A stretch of DNA of 64,000 nt from Sphingomonas sp. BK345 (GTDB lineage: Bacteria > Pseudomonadota > Alphaproteobacteria > Sphingomonadales > Sphingomonadaceae): assembly GCF_014193845.1 (NCBI RefSeq), contig NZ_JACHZX010000003.1, forward strand, positions 62,001-126,000, given 5' to 3'. Shown here piece by piece: positions 56,344-64,000 of the stretch (position 1 is the stretch's first letter; each line of letters starts with the position of its first letter). A program made the translations under genes and the position numbers. Under the pieces are notes generated by a model. The model saw nothing but the letters and a program-made list of their open reading frames with translations. It did not search any database and was not told the DNA's origin.

Positions 56344-57033
56344 TCACCCCGCCCAGTCGATGCGCCCGCGCCCATGCGCCTCCAAGAACGCATTCGCCTG
56401 GCTGAACGGCCGCGCGCCGAACCAGCCCTTGTACGCCGACAGCGGCGAGGGATGGGGCGCCCACAGCACCAGGTGGCGCCCTGCCGCGTCGACCTCCCGC
56501 ACCAGCCCCACCTTGGCCTGCGCGTGCGCGCCCCACAGCAGGAACACCACGGGCTCGTCCCTCGCCGCCACCGCGCGGATCACCGCGTCGGTGAACGCCT
56601 CCCAGCCGCGCGAGCGGTGCGAGGCGGCGCGGCCGCTCTCCACCGAGAGCACCGTGTTGAGCAGCAGCACGCCCTGCCGCGCCCAATGTTCGAGCGAGCC
56701 GTCGCGCGGCGGCGCGGCGCCGAGATCGCTCGCCAGCTCCTTGTAGATGTTGACGAGGCTGGGCGGCGGCTTGACCCCGGGCGGCACCGAGAAGGCCAGC
56801 CCATGCGCCTGGCCCGGCCCGTGATACGGGTCCTGCCCTAGGATCACGACTCGCACCGCCGACAAAGGCGTCAGCTCCAGCGCGCGGAACCGGGCCGCCG
56901 CCGGCGGGAAGATCGCCTTGCCCGCCGCCGCCTCGTCGCGCAGGAACGCCTGGAGCGCTCCCATGGTCGGGCATGCCAGCGCCGCGGCGAGCGGCGCCGC
57001 CCAGCTGGGATCGAGGCGCGGCGGCCAGCTCAT
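56344..57033 (-). CDS. ung: Uracil-DNA glycosylase, family 1
   Basis: A 229-residue repair enzyme that removes uracil from DNA. The water-activating motif [18 protein letters not shown] and the DNA-intercalation motif [13 protein letters not shown] are intact, as is LLNTVLSVE. Normal length. Its ATG is one base after the stop of the PhnA-like gene, so the two are coupled. Confidence 0.96.
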   Translation of the reverse strand: MSWPPRLDPSWAAPLAAALACPTMGALQAFLRDEAAAGKAIFPPAAARFRALELTPLSAVRVVILGQDPYHGPGQAHGLAFSVPPGVKPPPSLVNIYKELASDLGAAPPRDGSLEHWARQGVLLLNTVLSVESGRAASHRSRGWEAFTDAVIRAVAARDEPVVFLLWGAHAQAKVGLVREVDAAGRHLVLWAPHPSPLSAYKGWFGARPFSQANAFLEAHGRGRIDWAG

Positions 57034-57034
57034 C

Positions 57035-57337
57035 TCAGCGCTTGCGGACGAACTCGGCGCGCAGCACCAGCCCCCTGATGCCGTCGAACTTGCAGTCGAT
57101 CTCCTGCGCGTCGCCGGTCAGCCGGATCGACTTGATCAGCGTGCCGCGCTTGAGCGTCTGGCCCGCGCCCTTCACGTCGAGATCCTTGATCAGCGTCACC
57201 TGATCGCCGTCCGCCAGCAGGTTGCCGACCGAATCGCGCACCGCCACCGTCGCCGCCGCGGCCTGCTTCTCCGCCAGCGCGGCGGCGCTGACCCACTCGC
57301 CGCTCTCCTCGTCGTAGACGTATTCGTCGTCGCTCAT
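57035..57337 (-). CDS. PhnA/YjdM-like small protein
   Basis: A 100-residue protein whose last 70 residues match the PhnA (YjdM) C-terminal domain: [34 protein letters not shown] and [18 protein letters not shown], in part. The zinc-ribbon half found in longer PhnA proteins is missing. Despite the name, a role in phosphonate use is not established. ATG 57337 was chosen over 57340 for ribosome binding site spacing. Upstream of ung in one operon. Confidence 0.85.
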   Translation of the reverse strand: MSDDEYVYDEESGEWVSAAALAEKQAAAATVAVRDSVGNLLADGDQVTLIKDLDVKGAGQTLKRGTLIKSIRLTGDAQEIDCKFDGIRGLVLRAEFVRKR

Positions 57338-57379
57338 CATCTGTCCTCTGCGAGAAGCGCCCCACCGACGATCCCCTAT

Positions 57380-57515
57380 TCCTCCCCTGTAAGGGGAGGT
57401 GGCAGGCCGCAGGCCTGACGGAGGGGTGTCACCGGTGGTGAGGTCAGCGACGATCGCCGGCCGGGTCACCCCTCCGTCGCGCTGCGCGCGCCACCTCCCC
57501 TTGCAGGGGAGGATC
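57380..57515. repeat. Dispersed palindromic repeat, CTCCCC/GGGGAG family (copy B5)
   Basis: Inverted repeat of about 136 bases between the PhnA-like gene and purH. CCTCCCCTGTAAGGGGAGGTGG and GACGGAGGGGTG at the left mirror CACCCCTCCGTC and CCACCTCCCCTTGCAGGGGAGG at the right. The arms match copy B4 closely and B1-B3 less so, suggesting two subfamilies. Confidence 0.85.
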
Positions 57516-57566
57516 GACGGAGCGCTGCCGGAGGGCCGTTAGAACCTAGCACCTTTACCCACCACC

Positions 57567-59138
57567 TCAGTGGCGGAAGTGGCGCATCCCGGTGAACACC
57601 ATCGCCAGCCCGGCGGCGTCGGCGGCGGCGATCACCTCCTCGTCGCGGATCGAGCCGCCCGGCTGGATCACCGCGGTGGCGCCCGCCTCGACCGCTGCCA
57701 TCAGCCCGTCGGCGAAGGGGAAAAAGGCGTCCGACGCGACCGCCGAGCCGATCGTGCGCGGGCTCGCCCAGCCTGCCTTGTCGGCGGCGTCCTTGGCCTT
57801 CCACGCCGCGATCCGCGCCGACTCGAGCCGGTTCATCTGCCCCGCGCCGACACCCGCGGTGGCGCCGTCCTTGGCGTAGACGATCGCGTTGGACTTGACG
57901 TGCTTGGCCACCGTCCACGCGAACAGGCAGTCGGCGAGCTCCTGCTCGCTCGGCTGGCGCTTGGTCACCACCTGAAGGTCGGCGCGTGCCACTGCGCCGC
58001 GGTCGCGCGACTGGACCAGCCAGCCGCCCGCGATCGACTTGGCGGTCAGCCCGTCGCGGCGCGGGTCGGGCAAAGCGCCGGTGAGCAGCAGCCGCAGATT
58101 CTTCTTGCCGGCGAACAGCGCCAGCGCACCCTCGTCGGCGTCGGGAGCGACCACCACCTCGGTGAAGATGCCCGTGATCGCCTCAGCGGTGGCACGATCG
58201 AGCGCGCGGTTGACCGCGATGATGCCCCCGAACGCGCTCACCGTGTCGCAGGCGAAGGCGGCCTGATAGGCCTCGGCCAGCGTCGCGGCCGAGGCGACGC
58301 CGCACGGGTTGGCGTGCTTGACGATGACGCAGGTCGGCGCCGCCTCGCGGAACTCGGCGACCAGCTCCAGCGCCGCGTCCGCGTCGTTGTAATTGTTATA
58401 GCTCAGTGCCTTGCCCTGGACCTGCCGGGCCTGGCCGATGCCCGCGACGCCGTCCGACGACGCGTAGAAGGCAGCCTGCTGGTGCGGGTTCTCGCCGTAG
58501 CGCAGCGCCTCGCCGGCGCGGCGCAGCGTCAGCGGCAGCGTGGCGGGGAAGGTCTCGCCCTGATCGCTGCCCGCGAACCAGCGCGCGATCGCGCCGTCAT
58601 AGCCCGCGGTGAGCGCATAGGCCTTGGCGGCGAGCCGCTTGCGCTCGGCGAGGTCGGTCTCGCCCCGCGCCACCAGCGCGTAATCGGCGGGGTCGGTGAC
58701 GATGGCGACATAGGCGTGGTTCTTCGCCGCCGAGCGCACCATCGAGGGGCCGCCGATGTCGATATTCTCCACCACCTCGTCGCGCCCCGCGCCCTTGGCG
58801 ACGGTCTGCTCGAACGGATAGAGGTTGACGACGACGAGGTCGATCGCGCCGATGTCATGCTCGCGCATCGCCTCTGCGTGCGCCGCGTCGTCGCGCACCG
58901 CGAGCAGCCCGCCGTGGACCTTGGGGTGGAGCGTCTTGACGCGTCCGTCCATCATCTCGGGGAAGCCGGTGAGGTCGCTGATATCGCACACGTCGAGCCC
59001 GGCGTCGCGCAGCGCCTTGGCGGTGCCCCCGGTCGAGACCAGCTCGATTCCCCTGGCGGCGAGCGCGGTGGCGAGGTCGACGATGCCGCTCTTGTCGGAG
59101 ACGGACAGGAGCGCGCGGCGGATCGGGATGATGCTCAT
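57567..59138 (-). CDS. purH: Bifunctional AICAR transformylase/IMP cyclohydrolase
   Basis: A 523-residue enzyme for the last two steps of IMP synthesis. The MGS-type cyclohydrolase domain is N-terminal ([35 protein letters not shown]); the transformylase domain carries [13 protein letters not shown] with the catalytic Lys-His pair. The start ATG 59138 removes 12 unsupported residues. Confidence 0.96.
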   Translation of the reverse strand: MSIIPIRRALLSVSDKSGIVDLATALAARGIELVSTGGTAKALRDAGLDVCDISDLTGFPEMMDGRVKTLHPKVHGGLLAVRDDAAHAEAMREHDIGAIDLVVVNLYPFEQTVAKGAGRDEVVENIDIGGPSMVRSAAKNHAYVAIVTDPADYALVARGETDLAERKRLAAKAYALTAGYDGAIARWFAGSDQGETFPATLPLTLRRAGEALRYGENPHQQAAFYASSDGVAGIGQARQVQGKALSYNNYNDADAALELVAEFREAAPTCVIVKHANPCGVASAATLAEAYQAAFACDTVSAFGGIIAVNRALDRATAEAITGIFTEVVVAPDADEGALALFAGKKNLRLLLTGALPDPRRDGLTAKSIAGGWLVQSRDRGAVARADLQVVTKRQPSEQELADCLFAWTVAKHVKSNAIVYAKDGATAGVGAGQMNRLESARIAAWKAKDAADKAGWASPRTIGSAVASDAFFPFADGLMAAVEAGATAVIQPGGSIRDEEVIAAADAAGLAMVFTGMRHFRH

Positions 59139-59196
59139 GCGCGCGCGCTTACGCGGGCGGGCGCGGTGGCTCAAGCGTCCGTGGGGGTGATGGCTG

Positions 59197-60138
59197 CTAG
59201 CGCCCGCTCGCCGCGCGGGTCAGGTTGAGGAACACGTCCTCCAGGTCGGGCTCCTTGGTCGAGACGTCGACGATGCCGTAGCCGTCGGCCTGCACCGCGC
59301 CGAGCACCTCGCCCGCGTTGACGCGGTCCTTGGCGTAGGTGATCTCCAGCGTGCGCGTGCCCTTCAGCGCGATCTTCCCGAAGCAGGCGTTCTCGGGCAC
59401 CACCGCGACGTCGCGGTCGACCGTGACCGCGACCACCTTCTCCTGCGCCCTGCCGACCAGCTCGGCGGTCGGCTCGTTGGCGATCACGCGGCCGCCGCTG
59501 ATGATCGCGATGCGATCGCACAGCTCCTCGGCCTCCTCGAGATAGTGGGTCGTCAGCACCACCGTCACGCCCGCGTCGTTGAGGCTGCGGACATAGGTCC
59601 AGAGTTGCTGGCGCAGCTCGATGTCGACGCCCGCGGTCGGTTCGTCGAGCACCAGCACCGGCGGGGCGTGGACCATCGCCTTGGCCACCATCAGCCGCCG
59701 CTTCATGCCGCCCGACAGCGTGCGCGCATAGGCATTGGCCTTGTCCTCGAGGTGGACCGCGCGCAGCAGCTCCATCGAGCGCCGCTCCCGCTTGGGCACG
59801 CCGTACAGCCCGGCCTGGATCTCCAGCGTCTCCACCGGCGTGAAGAAGGGATCGAACAGGATCTCCTGGTTGACGATCCCGATCGAGGCCTTGGCATTGC
59901 GCGGGTGCGCATCGATGTCGAAGCCCCAGATCTCGGCGCTGCCGCTGGTCTTGTTGACCAGCCCGGCGAGGATGTTGATCAGCGTCGACTTGCCCGCGCC
60001 GTTGGGGCCGAGCAGCCCGAAGATCGAGCCGCGCGGCACCTCGAAGCTGACCCCGTCGAGCGCGCGCTTGCCCGGCGCGCCACCGACGCCCGCGTAGGTC
60101 TTGCACAAGTCCCGGATGGCGATGGCGGCGTCGGTCAT
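59197..60138 (-). CDS. ABC transporter ATP-binding protein
   Basis: A 313-residue ATPase subunit. Walker [10 protein letters not shown], signature LSGGMKRR, Walker B VLVLDEPT and the H-loop [14 protein letters not shown] are all intact; a DUF4162-like C-terminal region follows. It resembles the ABC-2-type subunits of drug, Nod-factor or multidrug-like exporters. No permease gene is next to it, so the transported substrate is unknown. Its start is preceded by GGGAGG-like sequence in reverse orientation only, so the start is approximate. Confidence 0.88.
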   Translation of the reverse strand: MTDAAIAIRDLCKTYAGVGGAPGKRALDGVSFEVPRGSIFGLLGPNGAGKSTLINILAGLVNKTSGSAEIWGFDIDAHPRNAKASIGIVNQEILFDPFFTPVETLEIQAGLYGVPKRERRSMELLRAVHLEDKANAYARTLSGGMKRRLMVAKAMVHAPPVLVLDEPTAGVDIELRQQLWTYVRSLNDAGVTVVLTTHYLEEAEELCDRIAIISGGRVIANEPTAELVGRAQEKVVAVTVDRDVAVVPENACFGKIALKGTRTLEITYAKDRVNAGEVLGAVQADGYGIVDVSTKEPDLEDVFLNLTRAASGR

Positions 60139-60235
60139 GCGCGGGAGGTAGGCGCGCGCGCGGGGCTTGCCAATCCTGCATGGGAGGGATGCGGCGGGAT
60201 TGTCTCCGGCGGCGGTGCTTGCTAATCGCTCGGCC

Positions 60236-60472
60236 ATGCTGCCGCCGCCCGAACTCGTCCGCGTCTCGCAACCCCGCGTCGCCTGCGACGGCGCGAGCGA
60301 CATCCCCGGCGGCGCCGCGCTGGGGCACCCGCGCGTGTGGCTGCAGATCGACGAGCATGGCTATGTCGACTGCGGCTATTGCGACCGCCGCTTCGTGCTG
60401 ATCGGCGGCCCCGCCGACGGCGCCGACCACGGGCAGCTGCCCGACATCTCGGAAGGCGCCAGCCCGCAGTAA
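60236..60472 (+). CDS. CHCC-type zinc-finger protein (NDUFS6-like)
   Basis: A 78-residue protein. ACDG, GHPRVWLQID and CGYCDRRF supply the Cys-His-Cys-Cys ligands of the zf-CHCC domain, as in mitochondrial complex I subunit NDUFS6 and its alphaproteobacterial homologues. A role in complex I assembly or stability is likely by homology. Divergent from the ABC ATPase gene (97 bases). Confidence 0.87.
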   Translation: MLPPPELVRVSQPRVACDGASDIPGGAALGHPRVWLQIDEHGYVDCGYCDRRFVLIGGPADGADHGQLPDISEGASPQ

Positions 60473-60550
60473 GCGGGGTCGGTGTCGCGGGCGTGACGTT
60501 TCGAGAGCGCTCGCTTCTTTGTTGGCTGGATGCCGCCACCATCACTGTTC

Positions 60551-60647
60551 CGTCATCCCGGACTTGTTCCGGGATCCAGAGGTCCGCAAGAGCAACCTCT
60601 TAGGCGTGAGCGGCCCCGGTGGATTCCGGAACAGGTCCGGGATGACG
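60551..60647. repeat. Dispersed palindromic repeat, CGTCATCC family (copy A7)
   Basis: Inverted repeat of about 97 bases in a 320-base gap. The left arm is the same sequence as in copies A2 and A4 (CGTCATCCCGGACTTGTTCC); the right arm has one or two changes. The rest of the gap (60648-60792) shows no recognisable feature. Confidence 0.85.
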
Positions 60648-60792
60648 GTAGATGATGCGCGTTATAAGCGTCTCGCACCGATCTCGCGGGTGAGGCGGCT
60701 GGGGCTAGCCCGAGCATCTAACCATCATCGTCAATGGGCATCGCACCACCTGACGAGTGGCGCCCGACCGGCCGCGCCCCTATCTTACCGTG

Positions 60793-62208
60793 ATGACCGA
60801 CCCGCGCTCCTTCCTCTACCGCGACACGCTCGACCCCGACGCGGCGCTGCGGCTCACCGCCGCCGCGCTCGATCGCGCCGACGACGGCGAGCTCTACCTG
60901 CAATACCGCCGCGCCGAGGCGTTCGGCTTCGACGACGGCCGGCTCAAGACCGCGAGCTACGACACGCACGCGGGCTTCGGGCTGCGCGCGGTGTCGGGCG
61001 AAATGACCGCCTTCGCGCACGCCAACGAGCTGAGCGCCGCCGCGATCGAGCGCGCCGCCGCGACGATGCGGCTGATCGATCCCTCGGCGCAGCCGCGCGC
61101 CGCCGCGCCCGCGCGCACCAACCAGCGCCGCTACACCGACGCCGACCCGCTCGACCTCGTCCCCTTCGCCGACAAGGTAGCCTTGTGCCAGGCGATCGAC
61201 GCCGCGGCGCGCGCGCGCGACCCGCGTGTGGCGCAGGTCTCGGTCGGGCTGTCGGGGACATGGAGCGTGGTCGAGATCGTCCGCCCCGACGGCTTCGTCG
61301 CCACCGACGTGCGCCCGCTGGTACGGCTCAACGTCTCGATCGTCGCCGAGCAGAACGGGCGGCGCGAGACCGGCAGCTTCGGGCTGGGCGGGCGCTACCT
61401 CTACGGTTCGCTGTTCGAGCCCACGACCTGGAACCGCGCGATCGACGAGGCGCTGGCGCAGGCGTTGGTCAATCTCGAGTCGGTCGCCGCGCCCGCGGGC
61501 GAGATGACGGTGCTGCTCGGCGCCGGCTGGCCCGGCATCCTGCTCCACGAGGCGATCGGGCACGGCCTGGAGGGCGACTTCAACCGCAAGGGCACCAGCG
61601 CCTTCTCGGGACGGATCGGCGAGCGGGTCGCCGCGCCGGGCGTGACGATCGTCGACGACGGTTCGATCCAGGATCGCCGCGGCAGCCTCACCATCGACGA
61701 CGAGGGCACGCCCACGGCCGAGACGCTGCTGATCGAGGACGGCATCCTGCGCGGCTATATGCAGGACCGGCTCAACGCGCGGCTGATGGGCGTGGCGCCG
61801 ACCGGCAACGGCCGCCGCGAGAGTTTCGCGCACGCGCCGATGCCGCGCATGACCAACACCTTCATGAAGGCGGGGCAGGACGATCCCGCCGAGCTGCTGT
61901 CGCGCGTCAAGCGCGGCATCTTCGCCAAGTCGTTCGGCGGCGGGCAGGTCGACATCGTCTCGGGCAAGTTCGTCTTCTCCTGCACCGAGGCCTATCTGGT
62001 CGAGGACGGCCGCATCGGCGCGCCGATCAAGGGCGCGACGCTGATCGGCGACGGGCCAAGCGTGCTGACCAAGGTGCAGGGCGTCGGCACCGACTTCGCG
62101 CTCGACGAGGGCGTCGGCATGTGCGGCAAGGGCGGGCAGAGCGTTCCCGCGGGCGTGGGTCAGCCCTCGCTGCTGATCGGCGGACTGACCGTGGGCGGGA
62201 CGGCGTGA
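60793..62208 (+). CDS. tldD: TldD metalloprotease subunit
   Basis: A 471-residue protein of the TldD/PmbA family. The zinc motif HEAIGHGLEGD is present, and FNRKGTSAFSGRIGERVA and GRRESFAHAPMPRMTNTFM (in part) are typical. TldD acts with PmbA (TldE) as a protease that trims peptides such as microcins and the CcdA antitoxin in E. coli. Here ccdAB is the next locus, 16 bases away on the other strand. The partner pmbA is not in the window. Confidence 0.93.
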   Translation: MTDPRSFLYRDTLDPDAALRLTAAALDRADDGELYLQYRRAEAFGFDDGRLKTASYDTHAGFGLRAVSGEMTAFAHANELSAAAIERAAATMRLIDPSAQPRAAAPARTNQRRYTDADPLDLVPFADKVALCQAIDAAARARDPRVAQVSVGLSGTWSVVEIVRPDGFVATDVRPLVRLNVSIVAEQNGRRETGSFGLGGRYLYGSLFEPTTWNRAIDEALAQALVNLESVAAPAGEMTVLLGAGWPGILLHEAIGHGLEGDFNRKGTSAFSGRIGERVAAPGVTIVDDGSIQDRRGSLTIDDEGTPTAETLLIEDGILRGYMQDRLNARLMGVAPTGNGRRESFAHAPMPRMTNTFMKAGQDDPAELLSRVKRGIFAKSFGGGQVDIVSGKFVFSCTEAYLVEDGRIGAPIKGATLIGDGPSVLTKVQGVGTDFALDEGVGMCGKGGQSVPAGVGQPSLLIGGLTVGGTA

Positions 62209-62224
62209 TCGGTCGGGTGCGGCG

Positions 62225-62521
62225 CTAGAAGCCCGAGATCAGCATGTCGAGCGCGGCCTTGATCTCCCACTCCTGACTCGCCGCGGAGCCGACGCGCGTG
62301 CCGAGGTGGCGCTGATCGACCGCGCGGAGGAACTGGGTCGCCACTCGGTAGCTACCCTGATCGAGTTCGATCAGTGGGTTCAGCCGGGTGCGCGATACCG
62401 CGGGGTCGCCCGCGGGGCGAAGCGGCGCCACCACGCGCGACCCCAGGTCGCGGAGCAGGTCGGACTGGCAGTCGAGCACCAGCCCGCCGCCCTCGATGCG
62501 ATAGACGTCGAACTGCGCCAT
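62225..62521 (-). CDS. ccdB: CcdB-family gyrase-poisoning toxin
   Basis: A 98-residue CcdB homologue. QFDVYRIEGGGLVLDCQSDLL at the N-terminus and VATQFLRAVDQRHLG are typical. In F-plasmid CcdB the last residues Trp-Gly-Ile are essential for gyrase binding; this protein ends LISGF, so the Trp is replaced by Ser and the Ile by Phe, as in many chromosomal copies. Toxin activity is therefore uncertain. The start codon overlaps the ccdA stop by one base. Confidence 0.9.
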   Translation of the reverse strand: MAQFDVYRIEGGGLVLDCQSDLLRDLGSRVVAPLRPAGDPAVSRTRLNPLIELDQGSYRVATQFLRAVDQRHLGTRVGSAASQEWEIKAALDMLISGF

Positions 62522-62766
62522 CACAGTGCCGGGAGGTGGCTGAGCGGTATCCCATTCTCCTCGATCCAGCGGTTGTGCGCGTCGATCCAGTCGCGATTCT
62601 CCTCGCGCCAGCGCGCCTCCAACTCGTGCTTGGTCGCCAGGCGGAGCGCCTGTTCGGTGACGCGCGACATGTTGATCCCGGCGGCACGGGCCGCGGCGAG
62701 CACCTCGGCATCGATCGAGAGGTTCACCGCTTTGCGCTTGCCCGCTGGCACGGTCTCGTGTCTCAT
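62521..62766 (-). CDS. ccdA: CcdA-family antitoxin
   Basis: An 81-residue antitoxin. The N-terminal ribbon-helix-helix part (KRKAVNLSIDAEVLAAARAAGINMSRV) and the C-terminal toxin-binding helix (ENRDWIDAHNRWIEENGIPL) are well conserved. It represses its own operon and neutralises CcdB. Overlaps ccdB as TGATG. Confidence 0.92.
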   Translation of the reverse strand: MRHETVPAGKRKAVNLSIDAEVLAAARAAGINMSRVTEQALRLATKHELEARWREENRDWIDAHNRWIEENGIPLSHLPAL

Positions 62767-62818
62767 GTGGCTGGTCTATGCGCATGACTGATGCGCGTCA
62801 AACCGGAGCCAGCTTGCC

Positions 62819-63370
62819 ATGGCCGAGTTCTTCCCCGCGCTCACTTCCGAGCATCGCGCCTTCGTCGCGCGCCAGCCGGTGTTCTTCGTCGCCACCGCCG
62901 CGGCGGGTGCGCGGATCAATCTGAGCCCCAAGGGCATGGACACGTTCCGCGTGCTGAACGACGCCACCGTCGCCTATCTCGACGTCGCCGGGTCGGGAAA
63001 CGAGACCAACGCGCACCTGCTCGCCGACGGCCGGATCACGATCATGTTCTGCGCCTTCGACAATCCGGCGCTGATCTTCCGCATCTATGGCCGCGGGCGC
63101 GCGGTGCTGCCGCAGGACGCCGAGTGGGATGCGCTCGCCCCCCACTTCACGCTGCTGCCCGGGACGCGGCAGATCTTCGTGGTGGCGGTCGAGCAGGTGC
63201 AGATCTCGTGCGGCTGGGGCGTGCCCCACATGGCGTTCGAGCAGGAGCGCGCCACGCTCAACAAGTATCACGCCGCCAACCCCGACTCGGCGCGCTTCGC
63301 CAAATTTGCGGTGCGCACCGCGAGCATCGACGGGCTGCCGGTGCGCAACCCCACCGTGGTGCCCGCCTGA
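62819..63370 (+). CDS. Pyridoxamine 5'-phosphate oxidase-family protein
   Basis: A 183-residue flavin-binding split-barrel protein. PALTSEHRAFVARQPVFFVATA, INLSPKGMDTFRVL and the GSGNETNAHL segment are typical of the PNPOx-like family outside true PdxH. It is annotated as oxidase by fold only; substrate is unknown. Its stop overlaps the DUF2007 start (TGATG), so the two are one operon. Confidence 0.88.
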   Translation: MAEFFPALTSEHRAFVARQPVFFVATAAAGARINLSPKGMDTFRVLNDATVAYLDVAGSGNETNAHLLADGRITIMFCAFDNPALIFRIYGRGRAVLPQDAEWDALAPHFTLLPGTRQIFVVAVEQVQISCGWGVPHMAFEQERATLNKYHAANPDSARFAKFAVRTASIDGLPVRNPTVVPA

Positions 63371-63570
63371 TGGCGCTGGTGGAGCTCGGCCGCTACGACC
63401 GCAACCTCGCCAACATCCTGGTCGGCCGGCTCGAGTCCGAGGGGATCGACGCGCTCGCGTTCGACGGCGGCGCCTCGATCGCGGACGGCAGCTGGCTGCT
63501 GATCCCGGTGCGCGTGATGGTGGACGAGGACGATCTCGCCGCGGCGCGCCTCGTGGCGGACGGTGCCTGA
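63370..63570 (+). CDS. DUF2007 family small protein
   Basis: A 66-residue protein with the DUF2007 core: NLANILVGRLESEGIDALAFDGG and the IPVRVMVDEDDLAAARLV segment. The family is described as putative signal-transducing or regulatory and is of unknown function. Start overlaps the upstream stop by TGATG. Confidence 0.87.
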   Translation: MALVELGRYDRNLANILVGRLESEGIDALAFDGGASIADGSWLLIPVRVMVDEDDLAAARLVADGA

Positions 63571-63689
63571 TTTTTGGGCACGCTTGTGGCGGTGCACAAA
63601 AGTTTAACAGTGATTAATGGCACGGGGTGAGCTCCTATCCGACGCTTTCTCCTCGCCTGCTCTCCTGACGACCCTCATCCCACTCCCAT

Positions 63690-63800
63690 CGTCATCCCCG
63701 CGCGGGCGAGGATCCAGACACGCCGACGTCGGAGAGCCGACGTCGGAAAATTGAGCTGCTACGTCAGCGTTTATGGATCCCCGCCTCCGCGGGGATGACG
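63690..63800. repeat. Dispersed palindromic repeat, CGTCATCC family (copy A8)
   Basis: Inverted repeat of about 111 bases. CGTCATCCCCGC at the left pairs with GCGGGGATGACG at the right, and GGATCCA with TGGATCC. The centre holds two copies of the 10-base palindrome CCGACGTCGG (63723-63732 and 63737-63746). It lies between the DUF2007 gene and the PII promoter. Confidence 0.8.
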
Positions 63801-63877
63801 AAGGGCGGGGAATGGACGTGACAAACCGCCCGCCAGCCGCCCCGTTGGCCCCCGCTCCAAAGCACCTCTGTCGCCAA

Positions 63878-63894
63878 CTGGCACGCGCTTTGCA
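63878..63894 (+). promoter_or_regulatory. Sigma54 promoter of the PII gene
   Basis: CTGGCACGCGCTTTGCA matches the -24/-12 consensus nearly perfectly: GG and GC elements are ten bases apart, with TGGCACG and TTGCA. It lies 35 bases before the PII start. This is the expected arrangement for nitrogen-regulated glnB/glnK transcription. Confidence 0.92.
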
Positions 63895-63928
63895 GGGCGT
63901 CTTTCAGGGTAAACGCAGAGGGGGCGCG

Positions 63929-64000
63929 ATGAAGCTGGTCATAGCGATCATCAAGCCGTTCAAGCTCGACGAGGTGAGGGAAGCGCTCACCGGCGTCGGC
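63929..64000 (+). CDS. glnB: PII nitrogen regulatory protein, N-terminal part (cut by window edge)
   Basis: The first 24 codons, MKLVIAIIKPFKLDEVREAL and so on, are those of a PII protein (GlnB/GlnK). It signals nitrogen and 2-oxoglutarate status to glutamine synthetase control and ammonium transport. The T-loop with the uridylylated tyrosine lies beyond the window. Whether it is GlnB or GlnK cannot be settled without the next gene (glnA or amtB). GGGGGCGCG precedes the ATG. Confidence 0.93.
   Translation, partial: MKLVIAIIKPFKLDEVREALTGVG

Noticed and set aside
63591..63620. GGTGCAC near the end of the DUF2007 gene as an NtrC enhancer site for the PII gene
   Set aside because: Only one half-site is visible and it is about 290 bases from the promoter; too weak to claim.

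Overview
The window is chromosomal DNA from a high-GC alphaproteobacterium, most likely a sphingomonad (Sphingomonas or a close relative). Supporting signs are strongly GC-biased third codon positions, class I lysyl-tRNA synthetase, a CrtZ-type carotenoid hydroxylase, a long bifunctional Rel, NaAtm1-type ABC exporter, and gene families common in that order (MipA/OmpV, DUF885, Tat ferritin-like proteins, FecR/TpsB/CHASE2). Genus assignment is inference from protein character; no rRNA or tRNA gene was seen, and no CRISPR array or prophage.

Layout. 1-571: 5' part of glyA preceded by rpiB (minus strand). 671-4559: DUF885 protein and a FecR-domain protein with a huge Ala-rich tail (minus). 4719-8928: TpsB-type outer-membrane transporter, then a CHASE2-GGDEF(degenerate)-EAL protein. 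8963-14361: dienelactone hydrolase, DUF1080 protein, nadB, class A beta-lactamase-like lipoprotein. 14647-24291: polA, polysaccharide flippase, HxlR regulator, rel, M48 protease, GT2 glycosyltransferase. 24506-31763: lysC, ubiG, small Cys protein, ATM1-type exporter, map with a ParD-like gene, an IS5-type transposase remnant, two tandem tiny hydrophobic peptides behind a sigma54-like promoter, DUF1810. 31771-37776: a complete RND efflux operon (adaptor, pump, outer-membrane factor) with a recognisable promoter and two palindromes. 38203-44998: crtZ, lysS, a mitofilin-like membrane protein with hemD and hemC, tsaD-gpsA. 45282-49960: hisN-like phosphatase, sterol-desaturase-type protein overlapping a DUF2141 gene, MipA/OmpV porin-like protein, succinate-semialdehyde dehydrogenase. 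50062-53564: ECF sigma/anti-sigma pair divergent from two Tat-type ferritin-like proteins. 53668-55739: TPP riboswitch and thiC. 55781-57337: yefM-yoeB, ung, PhnA-like protein. 57567-64000: purH, ABC ATPase, NADH-dehydrogenase-type zinc finger, tldD, ccdAB, PNPOx-like protein, DUF2007, and the start of a PII gene behind a strong sigma54 promoter.

Most of the window is housekeeping metabolism. The unusual material lies between genes and in a few short loci. Several families of 95-240 nt palindromic elements sit in the intergenic gaps. One cloverleaf-like palindrome sits in frame inside thiC and adds about 22 codons. A sigma54-like promoter drives two peptides of 36 and 35 residues. A ParD-like (antitoxin-fold) gene abuts map with a short palindrome in front. 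These are the best candidates for something undescribed.
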